Of a DNA stretch of 64,000 nt, positions 53,908-64,000 are shown in pieces. The DNA is taken from positions 124,001 to 188,000 of the forward strand of contig KV918852.1 in assembly GCA_002049455.2 (NCBI GenBank). Direction: 5' to 3'. The notes under the pieces were generated by a model, which ran no database searches, was not told the DNA's origin, and saw only the letters and a list, made by a program, of their open reading frames with translations. Each line of letters begins with the position of its first letter. Within the stretch, counting starts at the first letter, position 1. A program made the position numbers and the translations under genes. This DNA comes from Porphyra umbilicalis (Eukaryota > Rhodophyta > Bangiophyceae > Bangiales > Bangiaceae).

Positions 53908-56900
53908 ATGTCGGACTACGGCCGCTTCAGCGGCCCGCGGTTCGCGCAGCTGCACGACTAATACAAGGTGCGGGCGGCGTACCAGCGTGCGCAGCTCAAG
54001 AAAGAGAAGCTGTGGACGGCCGTCGTGACGGAACGCCCTGATTCTGGATCGGACGACAAGAAGTCCGACACGGTGGTCATAGCATGGGACGCCATGAACG
54101 AGACGGCGTCGGCGACCATGCAGACGAAGGTCAATCCTGTGCATCTGAACACGGTCACGTCGGTTGACACGATCAAGGAGCCGTGGGACGCACTCAAGGT
54201 CATGTTCGAGGCACGTGACAACGCGCAGCTGCTGCGGCTCATGGACGAGCTGAGCGGCCTGAAGAAGGGCGACGACGAAAACATCGTCAAGATTGCGTCG
54301 CGCGCCAAGATGATCCGGGACGAGCTTGCCATGCTCGGCAACCCGGTGAACGACAACACGCTCGCACTGCGTGTCTTGTCGGGGCTCCTGTCACAGTACA
54401 GAATGCTCAGGACGGTGTTGGAGAACAAGGACACTAAGCTCGTCATGTCGGACGTGACGGATAAGCTGCCGCAAGAGGATCAGCGCAGCATTACCGTCGC
54501 CGATTCCAAGCCTTCTGGCAGTGTCAAGTCACAAGCCTTTGCGGCAGCGGCGCAAAAGAAGTCGTTTGACAAGAAGTTGGTCGTGCGTTTCTACTGCAAC
54601 AAAAAAGGTCACATGCAGCGCGACTGCTACAAGAAGAAGGCGGACGAGGCCAAGGGCAAGGGAAAGTTTGGCGGTGGTGGTCGTGAAGGCGGCCACGGCG
54701 GCGGGCCCCACGGGGGTGCCGCTCTGGCCTACAGTGCATTCACCGGCAATGCCGGGAGCAGCAAGGCTCACGGCAGCACACGCTAGTTATCAACCTGGGT
54801 GCTTGACTCTGGCGCAACCAACCACATGGCCGCCGGGGATAAGGGCTTCACCATCCGGACGGCGGAAATCGGGGCCAAGGTCACCTTGGCCAACGGCGAT
54901 AAGGTGGTCATCAAGGGGCACGGCCAGGTCTCCATGGACGGTTTCAAAGAAAACACTAAGACGCGCATGGTACGCGGGGAGGCTATGCAACTTCCGGGCC
55001 TGACCTGCAACCTGCTATCGGTTCGAGCGGTCGACCGCAATAGAGGTGCAGTGGTGTTGTCGACAACGCCTGCTACATCCTAAGCGACGGGGATGCTGCT
55101 CTTTCGAGCAGAGTGCTTGACAAGTCCTCGGTCGTCGGCAAGGTGAACAACCTGGAGCAGTACGTGCTCACGGTGACGCCGACAAAGGCATCGGCTCACG
55201 CGGCATCCACGCGTATAGCAGGGGAGGCGGAGCTGTGGCACCGTCGTTTCAACCACTTGGGGTCAGAGAAAATCAAGAGGGCGGCCACAATGGTCGACGG
55301 CATGCTGTCGTCAGCGGCAGACGCCAAGCGCGAGATTGGCACTGTGTGTGTGCCATGAGTGGACAGCAACATGGTCCAGGCGGCGAGCCCCCGCTCGTCG
55401 ACAGCGACGACCAAGTGCGAACTGGTGCACACCGACTTTGATGGCGCACTCACTGAGTCGCTGGGTGATTTCATCTACTTTATGACGGCGCTGGAGGACT
55501 CCACAGGGCTCATCACGGCAACGCCCATCAAGACGAAAGGGATGACACCGCAGGTTCTCAAGAAGCGTTTCAAGCAGATGGAAACGCTGACGAGGGCCAA
55601 GATCAAGCGCGTCCGTCATGACGGTGCCAAGGATTACGTCACCAACGACCTCGAGGCATGGTACGAGGACAAGGGCATCACGTCGGAGATGACAGCGCCG
55701 TACAAGTCACAGGAAAACGGCAAAGCGGAGCGGATTAACCGCACGCTGATGGAGCGCGTTCGTGATGCTCTGCTCGATGCCGGAGCGGAGGAAGATTTGT
55801 GGGATGAGGCGTTCGCCTATGTCATCCATGTGCTCAACCGGTCCTTTAAAATGGGGCTGGACGTGACACCGCTGACGGCCCTAGCGGGTCGACGTTCCAA
55901 CGTCGCGGGATTCCGCATTTGGGGGAGCCGGGCGTGAACGCTCAAAATCAAGAAGCAGCAACGCAAGCTGGAGCCAAGGACCGTCGTAGGCCGCTTTGTC
56001 GGCTACACGGTCGGTGACAAGGCCAACCGCATGCTCGAGGATGAGACAAACCAAAGTTTGAAGCGTCGAGACGTGCCGATGGAGGAGAACCCGGCTAAGG
56101 TCGAGGCGTCGGCAGTCGGGTGAAGCGCTGTGTCCCGGCTGACGGCGGGCTACGACGGCGGAAAAGATGACGTCACGGAAGGTGCAATGGACATTCTCGA
56201 CTCTGAACGCTGGCGAGAGGACGAGTACGACCCGAAGACACCTCTGACAGCGACGACGAAGTCGGTCCTCCCTCCCTTGATGAAAATAGCGAGGGAGACG
56301 TCGAGGATTGCCCGGATGGCTCGAAACCGGCGGGTGGTCAAGGACCTGTTACCTGTGACAGCGCCACACCTGGGCCTCGTCGCTCAAAGCGAAAGCCAGC
56401 TCCCAAAGTAACATGGTGGGAGAAGGAACCTAAAGCGTACTTAGCAAGCAGTATCAACAGTGCGGCTGTGACAGACTGCGCCCTACACAAGACCCCGGCA
56501 AACGAGAAGGAGGCGCGTGATCGTTCTGATTTGCAGCGCTGGAAGCAGGCCATCAAGGAGAAGGTAGAAGCGAACAAGAAGCTTGGCACCTGGTCCAAAA
56601 TTAAGTTTAACAACAAGAAGTACAAGGCCATCAAGACGCATTTCGTGTTCGACATGAAACATGACGCGGAGGGCAAGATGACGCGCTACAAGGCTCAAAT
56701 CGTGGCCCAAGGGTTCAACCAGGTGCCCGGATGAGACTTTGACGAGACGCGGGCTCCGGTACCCAACGCGGATACGACACGTGCTTTCTCTGATGTGGTG
56801 GCAGCCATGGGCTGGGAGGTTGATTATGTCGACGTCAAAACAGCCTTCCTCAACGCCAAGATGGACAAGGAGATGTACGTCACACTCCCCGACGGTATCG

Positions 56901-57420
56901 AGCCGGAGGGCGTGGAGAAAATGTGTCGGCTTAACCTTGCGCTCTACAGGCCAAAGCAGGCTGGGCGGCTGTGGGGCATCAAGCTCGACATGGAGCTCAA
57001 GGAGATCGGTGCAGTGCGGTCCAAGGTGCACCCTGTGCACGGGCGCGTCTTCATTTTCGTGTACGTCGACGACCTTATCGTGGCGGGCGAGAAGCTCTTT
57101 GGGAGTGCTGCCGTCAAGCGCTCCGTGTCGGCGAAGTTTGAAGTACGCGACATGCGGGAGGTCAACGACTTCATTGGCATGAAGTTCATGCGTGACCGTG
57201 CAACAAAGACACTCACTCTGAGCAACACGGGGCACACGGCGACGCAGCTGGAGGCGTTTGGGATGGAGACCTCCACCCCGAACAAGGCGCCAATGGCGAC
57301 AGGGGTCATGCTGACCAAGTCGGGCGAGGACCTGCTGCCAGAGGATAATAGGTACGCCGAGTTGGTCGGCTCCCTCCACCACGACAAGGCCGGACATCTC
57401 CTTTGTCGTGGGGGTGCTGC
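53908..57420 (+). pseudogene. copia copy 2 Gag-Pol, first part
   Basis: The ATG at 53908 (MSDYGRFSGPRF) matches Met-52 of copy 1. Gag, a zinc knuckle (RFYCNKKGHMQRDC, where the first Cys is now Arg-Phe-Tyr-Cys spaced as in CFYC but with C to R), protease WVLDSGATNHM, integrase VHTDFDGAL and RT VYVDDLIVAG are all recognisable. Stops: TAA 53959, TAG 54784, TGA 55356, TGA 55935, TGA 56120 and TGA 56732. Frameshifts lie near 55065 and 56235. An in-frame deletion removes the PCLYEWCH-type segment before RT's YVDD (around 57027). The frame ends at the junction with the hAT-like insertion. Confidence 0.9.
56120..56122 (+). other. in-frame stop in copia copy 2 linker
   Basis: TGA follows SAVG in the integrase-RT linker, a region Ser/Asp/Glu-rich in copy 1. 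It is listed because it marks the start of the most degraded part of the element. Confidence 0.6.
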
Positions 57421-57728
57421 CAGGGGCTTTCATGAATAAATGGCATTGTGATATAGTGGATAGATATACTCTGATATACTCATATTCGAAAATAACGAGC
57501 CAGATTTTACATACTCTTATCTGAATGGTACCGCTATTTAATGGCTTCAAAGAGGAGAAACGCAAGTCCAATGACCTAGCCTGCGTGGGATGCAGGCATC
57601 TAACTAACTCAGGAAACATCACTTGACAGGTGCCTCACAATGCTCAAGGTCGGGACAAAAGACGCAGGTACATGTTCGAAAAGCGCTGAACAGCAGAGAG
57701 ATAACTCAGGGCCGATCGTCGACAGTGA

Positions 57729-58272
57729 GAGCATCTCCACCAATGGCTTCAACCGTCCAAACAATCAAACGTGGCACCGTTTGGTCAACGGGGGCATTGG
57801 TGGAGGAAGCGAGGTCCAAAACTAGTCTGTGACGGTGGTGTGACGGCCTAAAAATAGCTTCCCTCACATGTTTTTATGCCTCAATACATCTCGTGGTGGC
57901 CTCGCGGAATCGCCCATTTTCGGAAGCTTGAACGGGAGCGCCACTCCAAACAGGCCTGTTTGGAGACGCCCCGAGTCGTTTGGCCAACCCCTGGTTCCCT
58001 GTTCGGACCACGAAAGCCAATGGAAAGCGTGACCCGTCGCTTGCAGACAATTGCCAGACGATATGGCAGTCATGAAGATTCTCTTTAGTGCATCTGTGGG
58101 AATACTGGCGTGTGACAAAAACAGCCCACCGCCAGAGTCGTCGAGGCGAGCCTAAGTTTGAGACGTGATCTGCTCAGTTTTGGCTCTGCCTTCGGACAGC
58201 CAGTGACAGCGCCGCACGTTGCGCACACGTGGCCGTTGGGTTGTATGGTTGGCTCGATTGGTGGAGTTGCTC
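57729..58272. mobile_element. 544-bp PIF/Harbinger-like element
   Basis: Left end GAGCATCTCCACCAATGGC and right end (reverse complement) GAGCAACTCCACCAATCG are terminal inverted repeats, with partial pairing extending further inward. It is flanked by TGA and TAA, a TAA target duplication with one change, as in PIF/Harbinger elements. It is absent from the 41.46-kb hAT-like copy at the corresponding site. No coding capacity. A second TTGGTGGAGGAAGC near 57795 pairs with the left end, giving an internal hairpin. Confidence 0.7.
57944..57965. other. 22-bp perfect palindrome
   Basis: Centred on GGCC with arms CTCCAAACAG / CTGTTTGGAG inside the 544-bp Harbinger-like element. Confidence 0.85.
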
Positions 58273-58811
58273 TAAACAGTTGAGACAAACGTCGCGCGCG
58301 GCCCCCGATGGAAGGCCCACAAGCATCAAAACGAGTATCAAGACAAAAGGCTAACCGAGATACCAAGATGGACGCGAAAACCGAAGCCCCTTTCCTCACA
58401 TTGACCTTCGCACGCTCACTGCTGATCATTGTCTGGCGAGGGCCGCGTTCAAAACTTGCAGCACAACCCACTCTTTGTTTTTCTTAGCAACACGCCTTGA
58501 AAGTACGTCCCGTCGGACATTCTCGTGCAATAATCTGATATAATCTGCAGAGAATCCGTATTCTTATTCGTATCTTTCTGGTATTGGCTGCGGATACGTA
58601 TATTATCCGTATTCAAGAAGTTGCGGCATAAGAGCATTCCAACCAATGTCGGGCCAATGCCGTATTGAGCACACGTTGCAGAAACGTGTCTCAAATTCGC
58701 CGTTGGACAGTTCTTGGGGCGGGTAACAATGTCGAACGTGCACGCAGCGTTGCCAACGGAGGTCAAGCGAGTTGAAACGCGAATGTACTTGCGTCCGATT
58801 CGGGGTCGGAG

Positions 58812-58882
58812 CCGTTGGCCCCAGGGCCAACGAGTTGCCAACGGAGCCTCCGTCGGCAACTCGTTGGCCCTGGGGCCAACGG
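58812..58882. other. 71-bp near-perfect hairpin
   Basis: Twenty-eight base pairs are perfect (CCGTTGGCCCCAGGGCC... at the left, its complement at 58855-58882). One mismatch follows, then six more pairs around a single unpaired C at 58847. The stem contains the GTTGGCC words typical of this element's ends. Confidence 0.9.
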
Positions 58883-59149
58883 GTTCTGTGCTCTGATTGG
58901 TCCATCGCGGTTTCACGGGGTTAAATGATTGACAAGTGGCAGTTCATATTGTCCTCAGATTGTCCCATTTATCATATTTTTGTTTCGACAGCCACCCACG
59001 GATGGAATATTGTACCTCTCGGAACTGGACGGCCGCATGCCATCTCGACCCCAGAGCCCGGATCGTTGAAGTGTGTCACGTATCTCTCGTGCGGTGGCGC
59101 GTGGCCGAACGTGCTTTCGGGCTTGTCAGACACGCGGCGCGATCCCACC

Positions 59150-61760
59150 GACACTGGAAAAGCGAGTGGATCTGAGCGAATGAGGGGGCACGCGAGGCAG
59201 GGCTGCTCCCAGCGGCCCCGCGTGAGGCCCTCCTCCGGCTACGGGGCCGCTCAGGCCGCCACGCGTGCCCGCCAGCGACGGTACGCGCCCGCACCACCCC
59301 CGCCGCACCGAGCGGCAGTGGCGGTGGCGTACGGCAGCGCCCATGGCCGCCTCACCACCGCTGGCACCGCGCACGCCACCCCCGCGCGCCCACGGCCGTC
59401 GCCCCCACCCTGCCCCCCGCAACCTGCCGTCCTGGCCGCCCCCACCGCCGTCGGCCGCGCCCCCCGCCAGATGCCGCCGCCTTCGCGGGTGTCGGTTGTC
59501 GCCGGCCCCGCCTCCCTCGGGACCGCCGCCCCCCTCTTCGCCACCGACGTCGGCCACCGCTTCCGCGTCAACCGCCGCCGTCCGCAACCGGCACCACCGC
59601 CGCCCTCACCGCCTCCGCCGCCACGCGCCGGCCGCCGCTCCCCCGCCGCCCCCGCCGCCATCGACCGCCACCGCCGGTGTCCGCCGCCGTCGCCCCCGCT
59701 GACTCTGCCGCCGTCGCCGTCGTCGGGCGCCCCAGCCTCGCCTTTCCATGCTGCCTGCTGCCGCCGCCATTTACGCCGCCGCCGTCCCCGCCCCCGCCGC
59801 TGTCGGCCGCCGGCGCCGTTTGCCGCTGACACCCCGCCCGCGTCCGCGCCGTCGGCGACCGTCGCCTCCGCCGTCACCGCCTTTGCCGCCGCCGCCGACC
59901 GCCGCCTCCCCCGTCCTTAACCGTCGCCAATCGCCCCCCCCGTCGCCACCTCGGACCGCAGCCCCCGCCTTCGCCGCCTCCCCCGCCGCCGCCGCTCGGA
60001 GCCGCCACCCCCGCCGCCCTCACCGCCGCCACCGCCAGCTACCATCCGCGCCTCCCCCGCCGCCCCCGCCACCGTCTACCGCCACCGCCGGTGTTCGCGG
60101 CCGCCGCCACGGCTCAACCCCTCACCGTTGCCGTCACCTGCCGCCCCCGCTTCCTCTGCCACTACCGCTCGAGGCCGCCGCCGCTCTTGCCGTCGCCGTC
60201 CTGGCCCCCGCCTCTGGCGACCACCGGCGCCGCCGCGACCGGCGCCGGCGTCTTATGCTGGTCTCCGCGCTGCCGCTCCTACCGCTGGCCCCGCAGTCGC
60301 TGCCTCCTCTGCCGCCGCCGACCGTCGCCGCCGCCGTCCCCGCAAACCGCCGCTTCGGTCGACCGCCGTCCGCGCCACCGCTCCACTCCACGCCGTTGGC
60401 GACGGCCGCCCCCACCGTCGCCGCGCCCGCCGGCGCCCCTGGCGCTGCCGAGAACCGACGCCACCGGCCCGACCACTGCCGCTCGCCTCCCCTGCCGCCG
60501 CCTCCGACCGCCGACCCCGCAGTCGCGCCCCCCCCGGCCGTCGACGACTGCCGCCGACACCACCCCCGCCGACCGCCGCCCCAGTCGACCGCCAACCCCT
60601 TCCCCGCTCCCGTCTTCGTCGTCGGCGCTTCCACCGCAGCTGCCGTCGCCGCCGACGGCGGGCACCGCCGCCGCCTCCGCCACAGCCGCCACACTTCTTT
60701 AGGCGCCGCCGTCCGAACTGCCGTCGGCTGCCGCCGCGCAACAGCCGCCCCAGCCGTCACCGCCCCGCCCGCCCCCGCTGACAGCGGCCTCCAACGTCTC
60801 CGCCACGTCGGCCACCGCCGACCGCCGAACCCGTCGTCGCTGCCCCCGTCGACACCGCCAACAGCCGCCCCGGCTGTTACCGCCGCAGCCGGAAGCCGCC
60901 TTTGACCCCGCCTCCGTCCACGCCGGCGCCCTGCGCGCCCCGCGCCGTCACAGACGGGCGCACCTGCCGTCGCTCCCCCCCAAGCCGACGCTCACCGCCG
61001 ACCTTGCCGTCGCCGCCCCCGCCGCCGCTGCGTACCGCCTTTTTCGTCGTCTCCGCCGCCATCGTTGACCGCCGCCCCAGCTCCTGCGGCCCCCGTCGCC
61101 GTCGCCGGCCATCATCCTCGCCGCCACAGCCGTTGCCGTCTCCCGTCGCCGCCCTCGCCGCCCCCGCCTACACCGCGGTTTCTGGCCCCCCCCACCGCTG
61201 CCGCCGCACCCTGCATCCCTGCCGCTATCAGCCACCGCCGCTACGCACCCCGCCAGCCCGCCGCCATCGGCCGCTGCCCCACAAGTCGCCGCCGCCGCCG
61301 CCGCCGCTGCGGCCGCTGTCGTCCAGTCAGCCGCCGCCGCCCCCGCCGCCGTCCTCCACCACCACGTCTGCCGCCAACGCCACGGCCGCCAGGTTAGGCC
61401 TCCGCCCTCGCCGCAGCGGCCCGCTCCACCTCAGCAGTCGCCGGCCGCGGCGCCCGCCACCGCCCCCACCGCCGTCTGCTGCCTTCGTCCGCCCCACAGC
61501 TTCCGTCACCGTCCTTCGCCGTCCCGACTCCCCCGCCGCCATTCTTCGCCACCCCCTCCGCCGCAAAGGGCTCCTGCGCTGCGTCCTGCGCCGCCGTCAC
61601 CCGCCTTCCCCACTACCCCCACCGCCCTGTGCCACCAAATCCTCCGCCAGCGCCGCCGTCTACGGTCGTCCCCGCCCACCCCACTGTTGCCCCCTGCAGT
61701 TCCCGATTTTGAGGGGTGGCTGCCGCTACAGCATCTGCGGAGTCAACGTACGTCGGCAGC
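59150..61760. repeat. GCC-rich island with degenerate repeats
   Basis: About 2.6 kb is dominated by GCC/CCG words on the plus strand, opposite in orientation to the 20.35-22.06 kb island. A block with CCGCCACCGCCGGTGT recurs near 59665 and 60075, suggesting about 400-bp units. Open frames up to 385 codons (Pro/Ala/Arg-rich) result from composition. The right edge at about 61770 has TTTTTCAAAATC before AT-richer sequence, vaguely like the mirrored left edge of the other island. Confidence 0.7.
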
Positions 61761-63300
61761 CCCCCCGCAATTATTGTATTTTTCAAAATCCCACCACACA
61801 GCTCGAGCTTGTGCGGTGGAGTTTCTCACTTTGGATTTTCGCCGATATGAACACTAAACATTACGCCAGAAACAGCAGTCTTGGCGAATAACATGTCCGG
61901 AAACCGGCAGAGGACCACTCAAACAATGTTCTGCTCTTGGCGTTATACTGTCAAGGTCTGCAAATTTGCATGCAACAGCAATACCCCACAAAGCAATTGT
62001 GGTACAGCAGGAGTTGAGGCACAGAGGTAACAAGGCCGGCGGTGACCGAGGGGCGCATCCTTGCGGCCGCCGTGCGCTGAAGGGCTTGTGTCACCAAGAG
62101 CAACCACGCCCGCGTGCCTGTGTGGTCGCGCCCGCTGGATGGGGCTACTGCCCAGTGTGGTCCACCGTGCGCAGGGGTCCGCCACTCCCAGTCGCGAACT
62201 GTGGGCCGAGCCCTAGCCGCTGTGTTGTTCGTGCGTTGTGGCTGAGAGGGACAGAAACCTGGGGCGAGTGTCGCGCGCGCCGGGTCGGCGGGCGGCGCAG
62301 GCAGGCTAGGGGGGAGGGTGCGCGCGTCGTGGGCAGGCGAGCGCCTCTTGCTGCTGCAGATTGGTGGGGGTGCTCGGGTGGACGTGGGGGCAGGGTTCGA
62401 CCTCGCGGTTGGCCGGGGGTAGGGGGCTGGGTGTGGGGTAGTGCGATTGTTGGGGGTGCGGCCACGGTGGGGCTAGATGTGGGACTGTGAAAACCGGCGT
62501 CAACGTTCATGCATTGGCGAGCCAGTGCAGGGTTCTGCAGTCAGCCTTCTTCCAGAGCTGTCAACGCTTCCACAATTTCAGCTGCCTGAAGAGTCCACAG
62601 CAGTAGGGGGCAACCACACAAGTGCACAAACACGCACTCAAAAGTCCCTGTCTGTGGGTCGCTGCCGTCTATTGACCCTTCTTGGCCGATCCTTGGACTT
62701 TTTCGGGCAGCACAGCCCTGAGAGCGGGTGTGCCCGCTCCTTTGAAACCGCCCCAGTCAGCAAACGGTGGGATGCACACAGTAGAGGGGGGCACGTAGAC
62801 AGCTCTTGGGCCACTCCTTCGAGCACATCGGCAGGCCACGATGGCTGAAGGTGACCGTTCGACCGGCATGACTCAGCCTCCAAGGCCTTCAACCACATGA
62901 GGGGGTGCGACCGCAACACACGTCACGCACTCGAGCGGATTCGATCCAGATTGGTACCGAAAGGCCTCCACGTGTCTCGCTAGATTGACTTGATTTGGGC
63001 GGTTCGTGCTCCGTTCACACGCTCTCCGTGACATGTTCGGCACGTATTCGACGGATGCCGCTTCATTCTGATACTTGCGACGACACTGCTACGTGTCCTT
63101 CGTTGGCAACCACACACTGCGGCCAACAACGTCGAGGCCAACGGCGCTCAGATCTTCGAAAGGTAGCCCACTCTGTTTCACGCATTACATTGCCCGTTAT
63201 CATCGCGTTGGCCCGTTGGCAACTGACTACTCGCAGGGCCACACGTAGCGGTTTCATTTCACCGTTTCAGACCGGTGGCCCGACATTGGTGGGAATGCTC
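61761..63300. other. right part of the Harbinger-like element, no gene recognised
   Basis: Mixed sequence with a G-rich patch (62300-62470). No transposase, zinc-finger or MYB-like frame could be identified on either strand. Confidence 0.5.
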
Positions 63301-63386
63301 TAAATCTTATCTGACTCAAAATATGCTGGTGTTAAGATTAACTGAGTGGTCACAAATTTGGCAGACTAATATACCCCGGGTGCTGT

Positions 63387-63832
63387 CCCGCTTCATGTCG
63401 TGCCCTAAGCAGGACCACAAGCGCGCAGCACAAGGAGTATTGCGCTTCCTGCGCAGGACACCCCACCTTGGCGTGGTCTACGGCGGCAGCGAGCCATTGC
63501 CGGGGCTTGTCAACGCCGACTGGGCGGGCGACGTTGACGACCGTCGGTCGACGACAGGCTTTGTCTTCACCCCCAATGGCGGGCCCATCGCGTTGGCAAG
63601 CAAGCGCCAGTCGACGGTCGCAACCTCGACGGTCGAAGCGGAGTACGCGGCCGCCGCGATGGCCACCAAGGAGGCGCTGTGGCTGCGCAAGCTGCTGTCG
63701 GCTCTGGGCCTCGATGGCGGGTCCGTGCTGATGGGGGAAGACAACCAGGCTTTCCTTTCCTTGGTAAACAACCCGGAAGCCACCGGGCGTACCAAGCACA
63801 TGGACGTCGCGCACCACATAGTACGTGACTAC
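63387..63832 (+). pseudogene. copia copy 2 Gag-Pol, RNase H part
   Basis: The frame resumes at LSRFMSCPKQDHKRAAQGVL, directly continuing the sequence broken at 57420. It contains the RNase H residues: Asp in NADWAGDVDD, Glu in STVEAEYAAAAM, Asp in LMGEDNQAF. It ends after HMDVAHHIVRDY, where copy 1 continues with VARGEVTFYF. The foreign sequence starting at 63833 is a gypsy LTR. This segment itself has no stop. Confidence 0.9.
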
Positions 63833-64000
63833 TGTGGTATTAATAACGTTAGTTCAATTACCAGTGTACTGAGACCGACCGTAGCCAAGCAATAAAGCGA
63901 GTTCTATCGCCGTCGCGGCGAGGAAGAAGACCTTTTGTTGAAGGGCATCCGATGGGGAGCCGGGTGGTGCCCACGACGGCGACCCCGGACCCACGGTGGT
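63833..64000. repeat. gypsy LTR inserted in copia copy 2, runs off the window
   Basis: TGTGGTATTAATAACG opens a stretch colinear with 37778-37945, including ACCAGTGTACTGAGACCGAC and GTAGCCAAGCAATAAAGCGA, with scattered substitutions and one short indel. It is in the same orientation as the 37.8-kb LTR. Whether it is a solo LTR or the end of a full element cannot be seen. Confidence 0.8.

Larger units (their letters stand above)
58632..63300. mobile_element. 4.7-kb PIF/Harbinger-like element carrying a GCC island
   Basis: The ends GAGCATTCCAACCAATGTCG and GAGCATTCCCACCAATGTCG (right end, reverse complement), continuing GGGCC in both, are flanked by TAA on each side (58629-58631, 63301-63303). 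The insertion site is occupied in this hAT-like copy and empty in the 41.46-kb copy. Subterminal regions contain repeated GTTGGCC and GTTGCCAACG words in both orientations, plus a 71-bp hairpin. The 4-kb interior has no transposase-like frame; most of it is a GCC-rich island. It is therefore probably non-autonomous, and its size is large for that class. Confidence 0.75.
57421..63378. mobile_element. hAT-like element inserted in copia copy 2 and itself invaded twice
   Basis: Copia sequence is interrupted between GGTGCTGC (57413-57420) and GGTGCTGT (63379-63386), an 8-bp target duplication with one change; copy 1 is continuous here. The insert starts CAGGGGCTTTCATGAATAAA, as the 41.46-kb element does, and ends near CAGACTAATATACCCCG. 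Removing the two Harbinger-like insertions (57729-58272 and 58632-63300) leaves roughly 750 bp colinear with the 41.46-kb element. Eight-base duplications and CAGGG-type ends suggest hAT, but the right terminus matches the left poorly. Confidence 0.65.
53098..63832 (+). mobile_element. Ty1/copia copy 2, decayed and split by nested insertions
   Basis: LTR, PBS and Gag-Pol follow the same order as copy 1. The internal region is broken by the SINE-like insert (53533-53752) and by the hAT-like insertion (57421-63378). It is cut off near its 3' end by a gypsy LTR at 63833. The true 3' LTR is not in view. Confidence 0.9.

Noticed and set aside
53959..56734. Reassignment of TGA to a sense codon, because many interruptions are TGA
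   Set aside because: Stops of all three types occur in the decayed elements, and intact copia copy 1 uses TGG at conserved Trp positions and has no internal TGA.
59748..60905. 385-codon Pro/Ala/Arg-rich frame in the GCC island
   Set aside because: Low complexity; overlapping frames of similar length on the other strand; lies inside a non-autonomous transposon.

Overview
This 64-kb window looks like nuclear DNA of a GC-rich, transposon-dense eukaryote. Direct evidence is the LTR retrotransposons of both major superfamilies (Ty1/copia and a chromodomain-bearing Ty3/gypsy), a copia primer-binding site complementary to the anticodon part of initiator tRNA-Met, reading frames that can be joined across GT...AG introns, terminal-inverted-repeat DNA transposons with TAA, TA and 8-bp target duplications, and large GGC/GCC islands. 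No bacterial operons, rRNA, convincing tRNA genes or CRISPR arrays are visible. A compact algal genome (for example a bangiophyte red alga) is a guess; the sequence does not prove the lineage.

Layout. At 1-362 lies a 168-bp tandem repeat carrying strong hairpins. At 445-5202 (minus) is a copia element with an uninterrupted 1443-codon Gag-Pol frame, a PBS and a 5' LTR; its 3' LTR is not in the window. Uncharacterised reading frames follow at 6.5-8.3 and 9.6-10.2 kb. From 12.5 to 17.2 kb (minus) lie a broken RecQ-like helicase and, directly upstream of it, a broken Crypton-like tyrosine recombinase; they may be two genes of one element. A GGC-rich degenerate tandem array occupies 20.35-22.06 kb. 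Uncharacterised minus-strand frames lie at 24.4-26.7 kb. A fold-back element with about 460-bp arms occupies 27.5-29.0 kb, and a TA-flanked inverted-repeat element 29.66-30.70 kb. A decayed chromovirus-type gypsy element runs from 31.67 to 38.18 kb (minus).

From 40.8 to 51.4 kb several uncharacterised minus-strand frames and a degenerate transposase-like gene are separated by non-coding sequence and a 740-bp hAT-like element. At 52.7 kb a reading frame is cut by the 5' LTR of a second, decayed copia copy (53.1 kb onward, plus). That copy has been hit repeatedly: a tRNA-related SINE-like insert in its PBS, a 6-kb hAT-like insertion at 57.42-63.38 kb that itself carries two PIF/Harbinger-like insertions (one containing the 59-61.8 kb GCC island), and a gypsy LTR at 63.83 kb running off the window.

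Taken together, nearly every recognisable gene belongs to a mobile element. Only copia copy 1 has an intact coding frame. The rest are relics or non-autonomous elements, and the nesting gives a relative order of insertion. The candidates for something undescribed are the tyrosine recombinase/RecQ pair, the uncharacterised transposase-like genes, and the GC-island-carrying Harbinger-like element.
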